64,000 nt of DNA, taken from Lachnospiraceae bacterium. GTDB taxonomy: Bacteria > Bacillota > Clostridia > Lachnospirales > Lachnospiraceae. Made by a program: the position numbers and the translations under genes. Under the pieces are notes generated by a model. The model was given only the letters and a program-made list of their open reading frames with translations. It did not search any database and had not been told where the DNA came from. The stretch spans positions 1 to 64,000 of the forward strand of contig SVFQ01000013.1 in NCBI GenBank assembly GCA_015056765.1. The letters run 5' to 3'. Positions 15,256 to 24,505 of this stretch are shown here, one piece after another; within the stretch, counting starts at the first letter, position 1; each line of letters opens with the position of its first letter.

Positions 15256-17373
15256 ATGACAGAGTGCGGTAGACTGATAGACATCATCGTAGAAACAGGA
15301 AACGGTGATCAAGACCTGATTGGTGCGGTGTTAGCCAGCGAGATGCTTCCGGTAGAGAAGTATGTTAGACTGCGTACCATCCGAGAGGGACAGGATAAGG
15401 TTGATATTGATTTTGCTTTAGCTTTGAGGGACGATTCTCCGAAACTGAAAGGGAAAGGCACAGCAACCTATGATCTGGGCAGACCACTACCGGAAGGCAC
15501 CCTTGTCATTTTTTGTTTGCAAATCGATGAGAATCACCACTTCAACACACGTATAGATGTGCCGGAATTCAAGATCAGCTCCAGCATGGAATTTGACCCG
15601 GATTGGTGGTCAGAAGAAACAGAAGCATGGCTGGCTGAAATGGATGTAGAAGCATGTCCACAAGGACAGACCCAGCAGGACACCGTAGAAGAATCCTATC
15701 AGGTACAGTGCTCCTTGCCGGAACTCATGGACCAATTGAATAGTTTGATTGGACTAAAGGAAGTTAAAGAGCAGGTACAAAAGCGTATCAATCAGGTAGA
15801 GGTAGAGCAGAAAGCCAGAGAAGCCGGTGCACAGCGCATCGGTGGTATCGGTAGCCTGCATATGCTTTTCACCGGTAACCCAGGTACAGGTAAGACCACC
15901 ATCGCTAGGATGTTAGGCCAGATGTATCAGCAACTGGGTGTTTTGCCAAATGGTTCTAAAGTGGTGGAATGCACCAGAGGTAATCTGGTGGGTATGTACC
16001 AGGGCCATAGTGCCAAAAATGTACAAGATAAGTTTGAAGAAGCAAAGGGCGGTATCCTTTTCATCGATGAGGCGTACTCCATTTGCAGAGATAGCAATGA
16101 TAACTTCGGACAGGAGACGATAGATGAAATCGTAGCCCAGATGGAGAATCACAGAGACTCTGTCATGGTAATCCTAGCCGGTTATGAGCGTGAGATGGAG
16201 GAGTTCCTACGGAAAAATTCCGGTCTCAGCAGTCGAATTCGTAATAAAATTACGTTCCCTGACTACAACGTGAAAGAGATGGTAGAGATTTTCAAACAGT
16301 TCTGCGTCGATAGACACATGAATCTGGAAGATGGATCAGATGCCATCCTAGAGAATCTCCTAAGCATCCAGAGTAAACAACCTGACTTTGGCAATGCACG
16401 TGGCGTGCGTAATCTATTTGAAGAAGTGCTGGAAAGTCAGAATGAGCGCATCATGCAGGAACTGGCAGAGGGTGCGGAGCTTACTTCTGCTGACTATGAC
16501 ACGATTCAAAAAGCAGACCTAGAAAAAGTGGCCGGAGAGAATCTAAAGGAAGAAAAGACCATCGATGACCTGCTGACAGAGATGAATGCACTGGTAGGTC
16601 TCTCTGAGGCAAAAGCCAAGATTCAGGAGATGGTAGATAATATCCAGGTGCGTCAGGTCATGAAGCAGAGAGGCATGGCAGTACCGGAGGACCATGGTAC
16701 CTTGCATCTGATTTTTACAGGAAATGCGGGAACCGGAAAGACCAGTCTGGCTAGACTTCTTGGAGAAATCTACACCAAACTTGGTGTATTGCAGAAAAAT
16801 ACCTTCGTAGAGGTCAGCAGAGCAGACCTGGTGGGACAGTATCAGGGACATACTGCACAGCTGGTTATGAATAAATTAGAGGAAGCCGATGGCGGTATCC
16901 TCTTTATCGATGAAGCTTATACCCTGACCAATGGTGACAACGATAACTTCGGACAGGAAGCCATCCAAACCTTGGTGGCTGAGTTAGAGAATCGACGTAG
17001 CCATTTGATGGTGATTTTAGCCGGCTATCCAAAGGAAATGAGTGAGTTCCTGAATGTGAATTCCGGACTGGCCAGTAGACTATCCAATGAAGTTTACTTC
17101 GCAGACTATACGCCGGAGGAACTGACCAAAATCTTTTTCCATATGGCAAAGAAGCGAGGCCTCATGGTGGATGAATTGCCGGAGGACCAGGTTCGAGAGT
17201 GGATTGTTTCTCACAAGGAGAACCAGCGTGACTTTGGTAATGCCAGAGGGGTGCGTAACCTCTTAGATACCGCGATGCGCAAAAAAGACAGCCGTATCGC
17301 AGCTATGATCCGCAATGGCGAAGCACTGACGGATGAGGCAATCACCATGCTGACAGTGGAAGATTTACAATAG
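15256..17373 (+). CDS. Tandem CbxX/SpoVK-type AAA+ ATPase with a beta-rich N-terminal domain
   Basis: A 705-residue cytosolic protein with two complete AAA+ modules of the CbxX/CfxQ/SpoVK family. Module 1 (about 160-410) has Walker A GNPGTGKTT (about 206) and Walker B GGILFIDEA (about 265). Module 2 (about 440-690) has GNAGTGKTS (about 489) and GGILFIDEA (about 546). Both carry pore-type YQGH segments and sensor/arginine regions (GLSSRIR, GLASRLS). Residues 1-115 form a beta-rich region whose spacing (VDIDFALALRDDS, then ATYDLGRPLPEG) recalls the Hsp70 substrate-binding sandwich; that link is tentative. No good ribosome binding site precedes the ATG. The small Sel1-like gene follows 18 bases later. 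A remodelling or chaperone role is inferred. Confidence 0.82.
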   Translation: MTECGRLIDIIVETGNGDQDLIGAVLASEMLPVEKYVRLRTIREGQDKVDIDFALALRDDSPKLKGKGTATYDLGRPLPEGTLVIFCLQIDENHHFNTRIDVPEFKISSSMEFDPDWWSEETEAWLAEMDVEACPQGQTQQDTVEESYQVQCSLPELMDQLNSLIGLKEVKEQVQKRINQVEVEQKAREAGAQRIGGIGSLHMLFTGNPGTGKTTIARMLGQMYQQLGVLPNGSKVVECTRGNLVGMYQGHSAKNVQDKFEEAKGGILFIDEAYSICRDSNDNFGQETIDEIVAQMENHRDSVMVILAGYEREMEEFLRKNSGLSSRIRNKITFPDYNVKEMVEIFKQFCVDRHMNLEDGSDAILENLLSIQSKQPDFGNARGVRNLFEEVLESQNERIMQELAEGAELTSADYDTIQKADLEKVAGENLKEEKTIDDLLTEMNALVGLSEAKAKIQEMVDNIQVRQVMKQRGMAVPEDHGTLHLIFTGNAGTGKTSLARLLGEIYTKLGVLQKNTFVEVSRADLVGQYQGHTAQLVMNKLEEADGGILFIDEAYTLTNGDNDNFGQEAIQTLVAELENRRSHLMVILAGYPKEMSEFLNVNSGLASRLSNEVYFADYTPEELTKIFFHMAKKRGLMVDELPEDQVREWIVSHKENQRDFGNARGVRNLLDTAMRKKDSRIAAMIRNGEALTDEAITMLTVEDLQ

Positions 17374-17391
17374 GCGTTTGGAGGATAAAAG

Positions 17392-17748
17392 ATGGCAAGG
17401 GAAAATGGAGTTACCTACGACATCATATTGGAAAATGGTTTAGATGGATATGAAGCCTTTGATACAGGCCTGGATTATTACCAGGGTGAAAATGGAAAGC
17501 CACAGGACTATGCCCAGGCAAAGTATCTATTTGAACAAGCAGCAAAGTATCACATCGCCAATGCTTGCGGCATGTTAGGCGGCATGGCGGAAGACGGCAT
17601 TTTGCTAACTGCACCGGATTTGGCACAGGCTTTATCTTGGTACGAACTGGCTTATCGTTATGGAAATGATGAAGCGACTGATGATATAGATCGGGTAAAA
17701 ACTGCTATGAGTAGACCCGCTTTTCATACAAAAAAATCATTCTTTTAG
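17392..17748 (+). CDS. Small Sel1-like repeat protein
   Basis: A 118-residue protein with two Sel1-like helix pairs: ALA-rich stretches DYAQAKYLFEQAAKYHIANA and DLAQALSWYELAYRYGNDEA carry the A-x-x-W/L-F/Y-x-x-A pattern of these repeats. Such repeats bind partner proteins. There is no signal peptide or membrane span. A TTGGAGGAT site lies just before the ATG. It sits between the AAA+ gene and two PH-like membrane proteins, the second of which contains its own Sel1 repeat, so it may be an adaptor in that group. Confidence 0.65.
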   Translation: MARENGVTYDIILENGLDGYEAFDTGLDYYQGENGKPQDYAQAKYLFEQAAKYHIANACGMLGGMAEDGILLTAPDLAQALSWYELAYRYGNDEATDDIDRVKTAMSRPAFHTKKSFF

Positions 17749-17757
17749 GAGGGAAAC

Positions 17758-18267
17758 ATGGAGTTTCTAGTAAAATTAGCCCTATTTATAGCGGCGATTG
17801 TCTTTTTCTACAAAGGCTCTAAGTACAAAACAAAACCGGAGAAGATCAATCAGAAGGACATCAATCCGCAGTGTGATTGGGTTCAGAAGATGCGCGATGC
17901 AGAGACTCAGAAATCAAGAGTATGTGGCCTGAATCCACAGTTTAGGGATTTGGAATTCTTATATTCCATCCATAATCAGTCGGATAGTAGTGTCATTATG
18001 ACTAATAGAGGCTTTCTCTATACACAGCAGAAAGTTTTAATTCCATATCAGAGTATCAATTCCTATCGTTTTGATAAGGTGATAATTACCAATAATCATA
18101 ACAATGGCATCACATCTACCAGCAATAACCAGTATTGGAAGAAATTCCGATTTGAGTATTACACGGATGACGGTCAGTTGAATTCAGCGGACTTTAATAT
18201 CAGAACAGAAGAAGTAGCTGTATTTACAGATATGTTTATGACTATTATGAGACAGGTACAGGGTTAG
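17758..18267 (+). CDS. Small membrane protein with PH-like domain
   Basis: A 169-residue protein with one N-terminal membrane span (about 1-20), a basic stretch, then a beta-rich domain (about 70-165). The segment VIMTNRGFLYTQQKVLIPYQSINSY has the pattern of bacterial PH-like domains, in which a turn reading is followed by an I-P-Y/W-x-x-I strand. It resembles the N-terminal part of the next protein, so the two are likely paralogues. GGAGGG precedes the ATG by a few bases. Function unknown. Confidence 0.6.
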   Translation: MEFLVKLALFIAAIVFFYKGSKYKTKPEKINQKDINPQCDWVQKMRDAETQKSRVCGLNPQFRDLEFLYSIHNQSDSSVIMTNRGFLYTQQKVLIPYQSINSYRFDKVIITNNHNNGITSTSNNQYWKKFRFEYYTDDGQLNSADFNIRTEEVAVFTDMFMTIMRQVQG

Positions 18268-18276
18268 GAGGAACAC

Positions 18277-19923
18277 ATGGCTTTACTAATTATTCTATTG
18301 ATAGCTTCCCTAGTGTTCTATTTCACTAGAAAAAAAGCAGCCGAAAAATATATGTATCCCTATGAACTAAGGATGATCAACGAAGGTGGACATGATGAAA
18401 CCCAAACTACTTTAGACTGGGTTCGTAATTTCCTTGGTAATCCGGGATTATTTTTTACTGTACTGGATACAGATGCTAAAGAGGTGGTGTTTACTGACTA
18501 TGGTATTGCCATCAGAGGAAAAGGACTTATCCCTTATAACACCATCCAGTCCATTAGTGACCCAAAGGTACGAAATGATGCCAACGTGAAAGATAGCGGA
18601 TGGTTCCGTTATGTCACCGTTACTTTGAAGGATAAGAAACAGCTTACTTTCACTTTTTTGAATGTCAAAGGTAACTCCTTTGCCGGTATGATTCGCAATA
18701 TCCAGACATATGGCGTGCCGAGACAGGGCGTTGAATATGTAGAAAATGACGCTATTTTAGCAGATGGTACTTATACAGCACCTGTACAGGTACAGCAGCC
18801 TACCTCAACACCAGCACCAGCGCCACAGCCAGTTGCGCCTGTGCCACAGCCGGTAGCACCAGCGCCACAGGCTGAAGCTATGACCAGAACTCCACAGATT
18901 GTGGAGCCTGTACCTGCACCTCAGCCAGCACCAGTAGTTGAGAAACCTAGCATCCAGACCCTGGATAACGGACTTCCTATGGTACGAGCTACAGGAAATC
19001 CACAGGTAGATGAGCATTTACAGAAAGCATACGCAGGAGATGTAGTGTCTCAGCGTATTTTAGGTATCATGTATGCCAACGGACAGGAAGTAGAAAAAAA
19101 CGAAGAAATCGCCAAATGCTTCCTGAGAGTGGCAGCAGCACAGGGTGACCAACCTGCTAAGAATGTATTATCTGTATTAGAAGAAGCTGCACCTGCACCT
19201 ACTCCGACTCCTGCAGCACCGTCACCTGCACCAGTACCTACACCACAGCCAGCGCAGCCAGTACAACCGGTTCAGCCACAGCAGCCGGTACAGCCAAAAG
19301 CAACCAGACAGGCAGACCCTACTTACAGCCCATGGGGTACCATGAACCTAGTTTTAGGTGGAATTGGTTCCGTTGCAATCGCATTAGCTGTTTATCTGAT
19401 TATTCAGGGTGGCATGTCAGAAGAGGCGGCAAAGACGATGGGTATTCTTGCTGTAGGTATTGCAGCAGCTGCTTGGCTTTTTGTACGTAATCTGAAACTG
19501 GGTGATATGAAGAAGACCATTTTAAACACCCTATTTGCTGTTTTGCTTGGAGGCGTGCTTTTTGCTGTGACATTTGTACTTTGGCTTTTGCGCAACATAG
19601 GTTTTGGTATTGCAATAGCTACAGGTGGAGGCGCAAAATATAAATCCTTTGTAAGCACCATGAATCTCCTCTTGAAACCATTTCAGGGAAAGATGGTAAG
19701 CCCAAGCGACTATAGAAGTGGTGACAGCTATGATTTTAGCGCTGGCGATTACCAAATGCCTACAGGCAGTGAATCCGGCACTCAGCCTCAGGGTTATGAA
19801 TTCTCCAAAGAAGAGGATGTGAATGCCCAGATGCTTGGCTATGCGGATGCACAGCAGTATCAGGATTTGACCGGTTATAGCGGACACAACATCGACCCTA
19901 ATGATGACTATCTGAAAAACTAA
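18277..19923 (+). CDS. Multidomain membrane protein: PH-like domain, Pro-rich linkers, Sel1 repeat, membrane spans
   Basis: A 548-residue protein of unknown function. In order: N-terminal membrane span (1-16), PH-like domain (about 60-150, with VVFTDYGIAIRGKGLIPYNTI), a Pro/Gln/Ala-rich linker (about 170-230), a Sel1-like unit (about 240-305, AYAGDVVSQRILGIMYANG), a second Pro-rich linker, three hydrophobic segments (about 355-450) and a polar C-terminal tail. It combines the folds of its two upstream neighbours in one chain. AGGAGG precedes the start. A terminator follows directly, closing the cassette. Confidence 0.65.
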   Translation: MALLIILLIASLVFYFTRKKAAEKYMYPYELRMINEGGHDETQTTLDWVRNFLGNPGLFFTVLDTDAKEVVFTDYGIAIRGKGLIPYNTIQSISDPKVRNDANVKDSGWFRYVTVTLKDKKQLTFTFLNVKGNSFAGMIRNIQTYGVPRQGVEYVENDAILADGTYTAPVQVQQPTSTPAPAPQPVAPVPQPVAPAPQAEAMTRTPQIVEPVPAPQPAPVVEKPSIQTLDNGLPMVRATGNPQVDEHLQKAYAGDVVSQRILGIMYANGQEVEKNEEIAKCFLRVAAAQGDQPAKNVLSVLEEAAPAPTPTPAAPSPAPVPTPQPAQPVQPVQPQQPVQPKATRQADPTYSPWGTMNLVLGGIGSVAIALAVYLIIQGGMSEEAAKTMGILAVGIAAAAWLFVRNLKLGDMKKTILNTLFAVLLGGVLFAVTFVLWLLRNIGFGIAIATGGGAKYKSFVSTMNLLLKPFQGKMVSPSDYRSGDSYDFSAGDYQMPTGSESGTQPQGYEFSKEEDVNAQMLGYADAQQYQDLTGYSGHNIDPNDDYLKN

Positions 19924-19935
19924 TTATTGATATTG

Positions 19936-19984
19936 AAGAGGCTAAAGAGTTTTGCAGTTCGCAATTCTCTTAGCCTCTTTTTAT
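19936..19984 (+). terminator. Intrinsic terminator closing the AAA+ cassette
   Basis: AAGAGGCTAA (19936-19945) pairs with TTAGCCTCTT (19970-19979); an inner AGAGTTTTGC/GCAATTCTCT segment lengthens the helix. The stem runs directly into TTTTTATT. Confidence 0.88.
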
Positions 19985-20020
19985 TATGAATGCAACGTTT
20001 CGGTTTTGCGAAAAAAACGA

Positions 20021-20026
20021 TATAAT
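20021..20026 (+). promoter_or_regulatory. Putative -10 box for the SDR/CNNM pair
   Basis: A consensus TATAAT lies 34 bases before the SDR start codon. The -35 region 17 bases upstream reads TTTCGG, a weak match, so only the -10 box is called. Confidence 0.4.
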
Positions 20027-20060
20027 GATATCAGATTGGGCACAGATGGAGGGTTACGTT

Positions 20061-20840
20061 ATGGGAAATTCCTATGCTGTCATTACCGGAGCCAGCTCCG
20101 GACTTGGAAAATGCTTTGCTGAAATCATGGCAGAGCATGGATACAATCTGGTACTAATCGCCAGAAGAGAAGAAGAATTGAAAAAACTGGCTGCCAACAT
20201 GGAGCATCGATATGGCTGCAGTACTGTGGTAGTGCGGGCAGATTTAGGCGACATGAAGCAAGTACAGCAGTGCTTTGCGGTGCTGAACAGGTTGGATGTG
20301 GAAATCTTTATCAACAATGCAGGATTTGGGGAAGCAGGCAGATTTACAGAGACATCTTTGGAGAAGGAACTCTCTATGATTGATGTGAATATAAAAGCCA
20401 TGCACATCTTTGCAAAGATGATGACCAAGTATTTTGCAAAGCGCGGAAGAGGCTATCTTTTAAACGTGGCAAGTTCAGCGGGGCTTTTCCCGGCAGGACC
20501 TTTTATGGCCACCTATTACGCCAGCAAAGCGTATGTGGTAAGTTTGACAAAGGCCATTGCAGAAGAGGTCAGACAGGCAGGCATCAATCTGTATGTGGGA
20601 TGTCTATGCCCGGGACCTGTGGATACAGAGTTTAATAAAGTGGCAAATGTGGATTTTGCTTTAAAGGGTATCACTCCACAATATTGTACACAATACGCGT
20701 ACCAGGAAATGATGAAGGGCACCATGGTGATTGTGCCGACGCTGCGCATGAAGGCTGCGGTTTTGGCCTCTAAGGTGCTACCGGAAAGCCTGGTGTTACG
20801 CATTACTGCTATGCAGCAGAAACGAAAGAAAGGACTTTAA
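20061..20840 (+). CDS. Short-chain dehydrogenase/reductase (classical SDR)
   Basis: A 259-residue NAD(P)-dependent oxidoreductase. It shows the cofactor motif TGASSGLG, an NNAG motif in IFINNAGFGEAG, the catalytic Ser in NVASSAGLF and the YxxxK pair in YYASKAYVVSLTK. LIARRE after the second strand suggests NADP use. The start chosen has GGAGGG seven bases upstream; an earlier in-frame ATG at 19986 would overlap the terminator. The substrate cannot be named. The CNNM/CBS gene begins three bases after its stop, so both are probably co-transcribed. Confidence 0.87.
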   Translation: MGNSYAVITGASSGLGKCFAEIMAEHGYNLVLIARREEELKKLAANMEHRYGCSTVVVRADLGDMKQVQQCFAVLNRLDVEIFINNAGFGEAGRFTETSLEKELSMIDVNIKAMHIFAKMMTKYFAKRGRGYLLNVASSAGLFPAGPFMATYYASKAYVVSLTKAIAEEVRQAGINLYVGCLCPGPVDTEFNKVANVDFALKGITPQYCTQYAYQEMMKGTMVIVPTLRMKAAVLASKVLPESLVLRITAMQQKRKKGL

Positions 20841-20843
20841 TAC

Positions 20844-22127
20844 ATGGATACCACCGGTGTCATACAACTTTTTATACTATTGATTCTTGTGCTGCTATCG
20901 GCGTTTTTCTCCTCTGCGGAGACCGCACTTACCAGCGTCAGTAAAGTGCGAATCAGGACTTTGGCTGAGGATGGAAATAAGGCAGCTCTGCGGGTACAGA
21001 AAATCCATGAGCAGTATTCTAAAATGCTTAGTACCGTCCTGGTTGGCAATAACATCGTCAATATCAGCGCGTCCGCACTGGCGACAGCAGCTACCATTCG
21101 GATGTTTGGCAATGCTTATGTAGGACTTGCCACAGGCGTGCTGACGCTTTTTGTGCTGCTTTTTGGTGAAATTGTACCAAAGACCTGGGCCACCAGCCAT
21201 GCGGATACGGTGAGCCTGGCTTATAGTGGTGTAATCTATGGATTGATGGTGGTTTTGACACCCATCGTGTGGGTTGTGGATACCATCGCCAAAGGTATTA
21301 TCAAACTATTCCGTTTAGACCAAAATAAAGCAGAAAATCTTACAGAAGATGAGCTTCGTACCTACGTAGATGTAGGAAAGGAAGAAGGTGTTATCGAGCA
21401 TGAAGAGCATGAGATGATCAATAACGTGTTCGATTTCTCGGACTCTTGCGCAGCAGATATTATGATTCCACGAATCGATATGTCTTCCGTACCGTTAAAT
21501 GGTAGTTATTGGCAGGTACTTCGCATGTTTCAAGATACCATGTACTCTAGACTTCCGGTGTATGATACAGAGCCGGATCAGGTTGTAGGTGTCATTCTCA
21601 TGAAGGACTTTTTCTTCGTAAAGGATGCCAGAAGTTTCAACATCAAACAGATTTTAAGAGACGTGTACTACACCCATGAGCGCAAAAAAACTTCCGATCT
21701 TTTGATGGAAATGCGTAGCAAAAGTCAGAGCATTGCCTTTGTACTGGATGAGTATGGCGCTACAGTTGGTATGATTACCATGGAAGATTTGCTGGAAGAA
21801 ATCGTAGGAGAAATCCGGGATGAATACGATGCTGACGAGGAAGAGCAAATCAAAGCAGTGGACGAAAATATCTACCTTATCGAAGGTAATATGAAAATCG
21901 ATGATATCAATGAGGCCCTGGATTTGGAGATAGAATCCGAGGATTACGACACCATCGGCGGCCTTTTCATGGAGTATTTAGACAGAGTGCCGGAACAGAA
22001 CGAGATGATCACACTGAAAAACGGCATTATGCTACAGGCAAAAGGCATCGATCAAAATCGTGTAGATAGGGTACTTTTATTACTGCCAAAAGAAGAGAAA
22101 AAGACAGAAGAAAGTACGGAAGTATAG
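20844..22127 (+). CDS. CNNM/CBS-domain membrane protein (HlyC/CorC family)
   Basis: A 427-residue member of the CorC/HlyC (TlyC) family, associated with divalent cation, chiefly Mg2+, efflux. Residues about 5-180 are a CNNM membrane domain beginning LLILVLLSAFFSSAETALTS, with GEIVPKTWA in a conserved loop. Two CBS units follow (about 205-325, containing MIPRIDMSSVP and FVLDEYGATVGMITMEDLLEEIVGEI), then the C-terminal CorC_HlyC domain. No haemolytic activity should be assumed from the family name. It follows the SDR gene closely. Confidence 0.88.
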   Translation: MDTTGVIQLFILLILVLLSAFFSSAETALTSVSKVRIRTLAEDGNKAALRVQKIHEQYSKMLSTVLVGNNIVNISASALATAATIRMFGNAYVGLATGVLTLFVLLFGEIVPKTWATSHADTVSLAYSGVIYGLMVVLTPIVWVVDTIAKGIIKLFRLDQNKAENLTEDELRTYVDVGKEEGVIEHEEHEMINNVFDFSDSCAADIMIPRIDMSSVPLNGSYWQVLRMFQDTMYSRLPVYDTEPDQVVGVILMKDFFFVKDARSFNIKQILRDVYYTHERKKTSDLLMEMRSKSQSIAFVLDEYGATVGMITMEDLLEEIVGEIRDEYDADEEEQIKAVDENIYLIEGNMKIDDINEALDLEIESEDYDTIGGLFMEYLDRVPEQNEMITLKNGIMLQAKGIDQNRVDRVLLLLPKEEKKTEESTEV

Positions 22128-22140
22128 CCCTATAAAGTCT

Positions 22141-22168
22141 TTTATTTGGCTAGGATTTGTGCTATACT
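22141..22168 (+). promoter_or_regulatory. Putative promoter for secDF
   Basis: TATACT (22163-22168) with a weak TTTATT (22141-22146) 16 bases upstream. The 75-base leader holds a small hairpin (GTATC 22187-22191 with GATAC 22200-22204). Confidence 0.42.
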
Positions 22169-22242
22169 CGTAATGTTGCTTGTCGTGTATCTAAATCTGG
22201 ATACGAGATAAGAAAAAACAAGTAAAATCGGGAGAAATCATT

Positions 22243-24417
22243 ATGAAAACAAAGACAAAAGCAGTCCTGAGTCTGATTTTAATGCTCGCTCTTCTTGTTC
22301 TGTTTGGTTATTCCGCAGGATTTGGATGGGGCGCAGAAAAAGCTCTCTCTGGAAAAGACATCAAATTAGGATTGGACCTTGCAGGTGGTGTCAGCATTAC
22401 GTATCAGGTAGTTGGCGAAGAAAAGCCAAGTGCTGAAGATATGAGCGATACCATTTATAAATTGCAGCAGCGTGTGACTCAGTACAGCACCGAAGCACAG
22501 GTATATCAGGTAGGTGATAATCGTATCGCAATCGAAATCCCTGGTGTATCCAATGCAGATGAGATTTTAGCTCAGCTCGGTAAGCCAGGTTCCTTGTCCT
22601 TTATGGACGTAAATGGAGCAGAAGTACTGACAGGTACTGATGTAAAAGAAGCTACAGCAGCTACACAGCAGGACAACATGGGCAACATCGAAAACGTTGT
22701 TCGTCTTGTTTTAACAGACGAAGGTGCAAAGAAGTTTGCAGCAGCTACAAAAGCAGCTTATCCAAATCATGACCCTATTTACATCATCTTTGATGGTCAG
22801 ATTATCAGCTATCCTGCTGTACAGAATGAGATTACAGATGGTAACTGTGTCATCACCGGTAACTTCACAGCAGAATCTGCTTCTAACTTAGCCAGCACCA
22901 TCCGTATCGGTGGTTTGTCTCTGGAACTGGAAGAGTTACAGAGTAAAGTTGTAGGTGCACAGCTTGGTAACGATGCAATTCAGAGTGCATTAAAGGCCGG
23001 TGCCATCGGTTTTGCTCTTGTAGCAGTACTGATGATTGTGATTTACTTATTACCTGGTTTTGCAGCAGCATTGGCACTTGCTATGTATGTAGCACTTGTT
23101 ATCATTATGCTTTCTGCATTTGATATTACTCTGACTCTGCCGGGTATCGCAGGTATCATCCTTGGTATTGGTATGGCAGTGGATGCCAATATTATTACCT
23201 TCTCTCGTATTCGAGAAGAAATCGTAGCAGGCAGAACTGTAAAGGCCGCTACTACAGAAGGTTACAAAAAAGCTTTTTCCGCAATCTTAGATGGTAACGT
23301 AACTACTTTGATTGCTGCTATCGTTTTAGGATGGAAGGGCACAGGTCCTATCAGAGGCTTTGCACAGACTCTTGCATTAGGTATTATCCTCTCCATGTTC
23401 ACTGCACTTGTCATCACACGTATCTTTATGTGGTGCTTCAATGAGATGGGCCTTGATAAGGCTAAACTCTTTGGTGCAAAGAAGAGAGACAAAGTCTTTG
23501 CTTTCATGAAATATAGAAGAATCTTTGTTGCAGTTTCCACCATTATCATTCTGGCAGGTTTTGTTGGAATGGGTGTACACAACTCCAAGGGAGACGACAT
23601 CTTAAACTACAGCCTTGATTTCAAGGGTGGTACAGAGACTACAGTAGAATTTACACAGGCTTACAGCCTGGAAGATATTTATTCTCAGATTGTTCCAAAG
23701 ATTTCCGATGCAATCGGTGATACAAACGTACAGCCTCAGACTGTAAATGAGAACAATCAGGTTATCTTCAAAACCAAAACCTTAACAGTTGAAGAACGTA
23801 CAGCTTTAGATAATATGCTGAAAGCGGATTATGGCCTTACAGATGAGCAGATTCAGACTGAGACCATCAGCTCCACCATCAGCCACGAGATGAGAAGTGA
23901 CGCTATCGTAGCAGTACTTCTTACAGCAGTATTTATCATGATTTACATCTGGATCCGTTTCGGTGATTTGAGATTCGGTACCAGTGCTATCGTAGCATTG
24001 ATTCACGACGTGCTTGTTACTTTGACATTGTATGCACTTGCTCGTGTTTCTGTAGGTTCTACCTTTATTGCTTGTATGTTGACCTTAGTAGGTTACTCCA
24101 TCAACGATACTATCGTCGTATTCGACCGTATCCGTGAGAACCTTCGTGCAGCAGGCGCTAGACCTGACAAAGAGAAACTGCAGACTGTAGTAAATACTTC
24201 TCTTAGCCAGACTCTTTCCCGAAGCTTATTTACCAGTATCACTACCATCATCATGGTAGCGACTCTGTACATCTTCGGTGTAGCCAGCATCCGCGAATTT
24301 GCATTGCCACTTCTTGTTGGACTTGTAGCAGGTACTTATTCTTCTATCTGCATCGCATCTCCACTGTGGTATGTACTTCGTACCCGCTTTGGTAAGAAAG
24401 CAAAAGCAAAGAAATAA
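22243..24417 (+). CDS. secDF: Protein translocase subunit SecDF (fused SecD and SecF)
   Basis: A 724-residue RND-type membrane protein that uses proton-motive force to help complete Sec export. The SecD half shows LGLDLAGGVSITYQV near residue 42, a large extracytoplasmic region and the membrane motif GIGMAVDANIITFSRIREE. The SecF half begins near residue 415, with YSLDFKGGTETTVEF and the matching GYSINDTIVVFDRIREN. Each half has about six spans. A single chain is the common form in several Firmicutes. GGGAGAAA precedes the start. A strong terminator follows, so it is probably monocistronic. Confidence 0.95.
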   Translation: MKTKTKAVLSLILMLALLVLFGYSAGFGWGAEKALSGKDIKLGLDLAGGVSITYQVVGEEKPSAEDMSDTIYKLQQRVTQYSTEAQVYQVGDNRIAIEIPGVSNADEILAQLGKPGSLSFMDVNGAEVLTGTDVKEATAATQQDNMGNIENVVRLVLTDEGAKKFAAATKAAYPNHDPIYIIFDGQIISYPAVQNEITDGNCVITGNFTAESASNLASTIRIGGLSLELEELQSKVVGAQLGNDAIQSALKAGAIGFALVAVLMIVIYLLPGFAAALALAMYVALVIIMLSAFDITLTLPGIAGIILGIGMAVDANIITFSRIREEIVAGRTVKAATTEGYKKAFSAILDGNVTTLIAAIVLGWKGTGPIRGFAQTLALGIILSMFTALVITRIFMWCFNEMGLDKAKLFGAKKRDKVFAFMKYRRIFVAVSTIIILAGFVGMGVHNSKGDDILNYSLDFKGGTETTVEFTQAYSLEDIYSQIVPKISDAIGDTNVQPQTVNENNQVIFKTKTLTVEERTALDNMLKADYGLTDEQIQTETISSTISHEMRSDAIVAVLLTAVFIMIYIWIRFGDLRFGTSAIVALIHDVLVTLTLYALARVSVGSTFIACMLTLVGYSINDTIVVFDRIRENLRAAGARPDKEKLQTVVNTSLSQTLSRSLFTSITTIIMVATLYIFGVASIREFALPLLVGLVAGTYSSICIASPLWYVLRTRFGKKAKAKK

Positions 24418-24435
24418 TAGAATAAAAGCTTTGAC

Positions 24436-24475
24436 AGAGACCCTCGTTAGTAAAGATGCGAGGGTCTCTTTTTTG
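24436..24475 (+). terminator. Intrinsic terminator after secDF
   Basis: An 11-bp perfect stem (24436-24446 with 24459-24469) is followed by a run of six or more T. Confidence 0.9.
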
Positions 24476-24505
24476 TTGTGATGGGATATGCATGTCATAT
24501 ACAAT
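24476..24505 (+). promoter_or_regulatory. Putative promoter for the Fe-S/FAD oxidoreductase
   Basis: TTGTGA (24476-24481) and TACAAT (24500-24505) at 18-base spacing, about 70 bases before the start. It begins in the tail of the secDF terminator. Confidence 0.42.

Noticed and set aside
20844-22127. True haemolysin
   Set aside because: The HlyC/TlyC name is historical; the CNNM and CBS domains point to cation transport.
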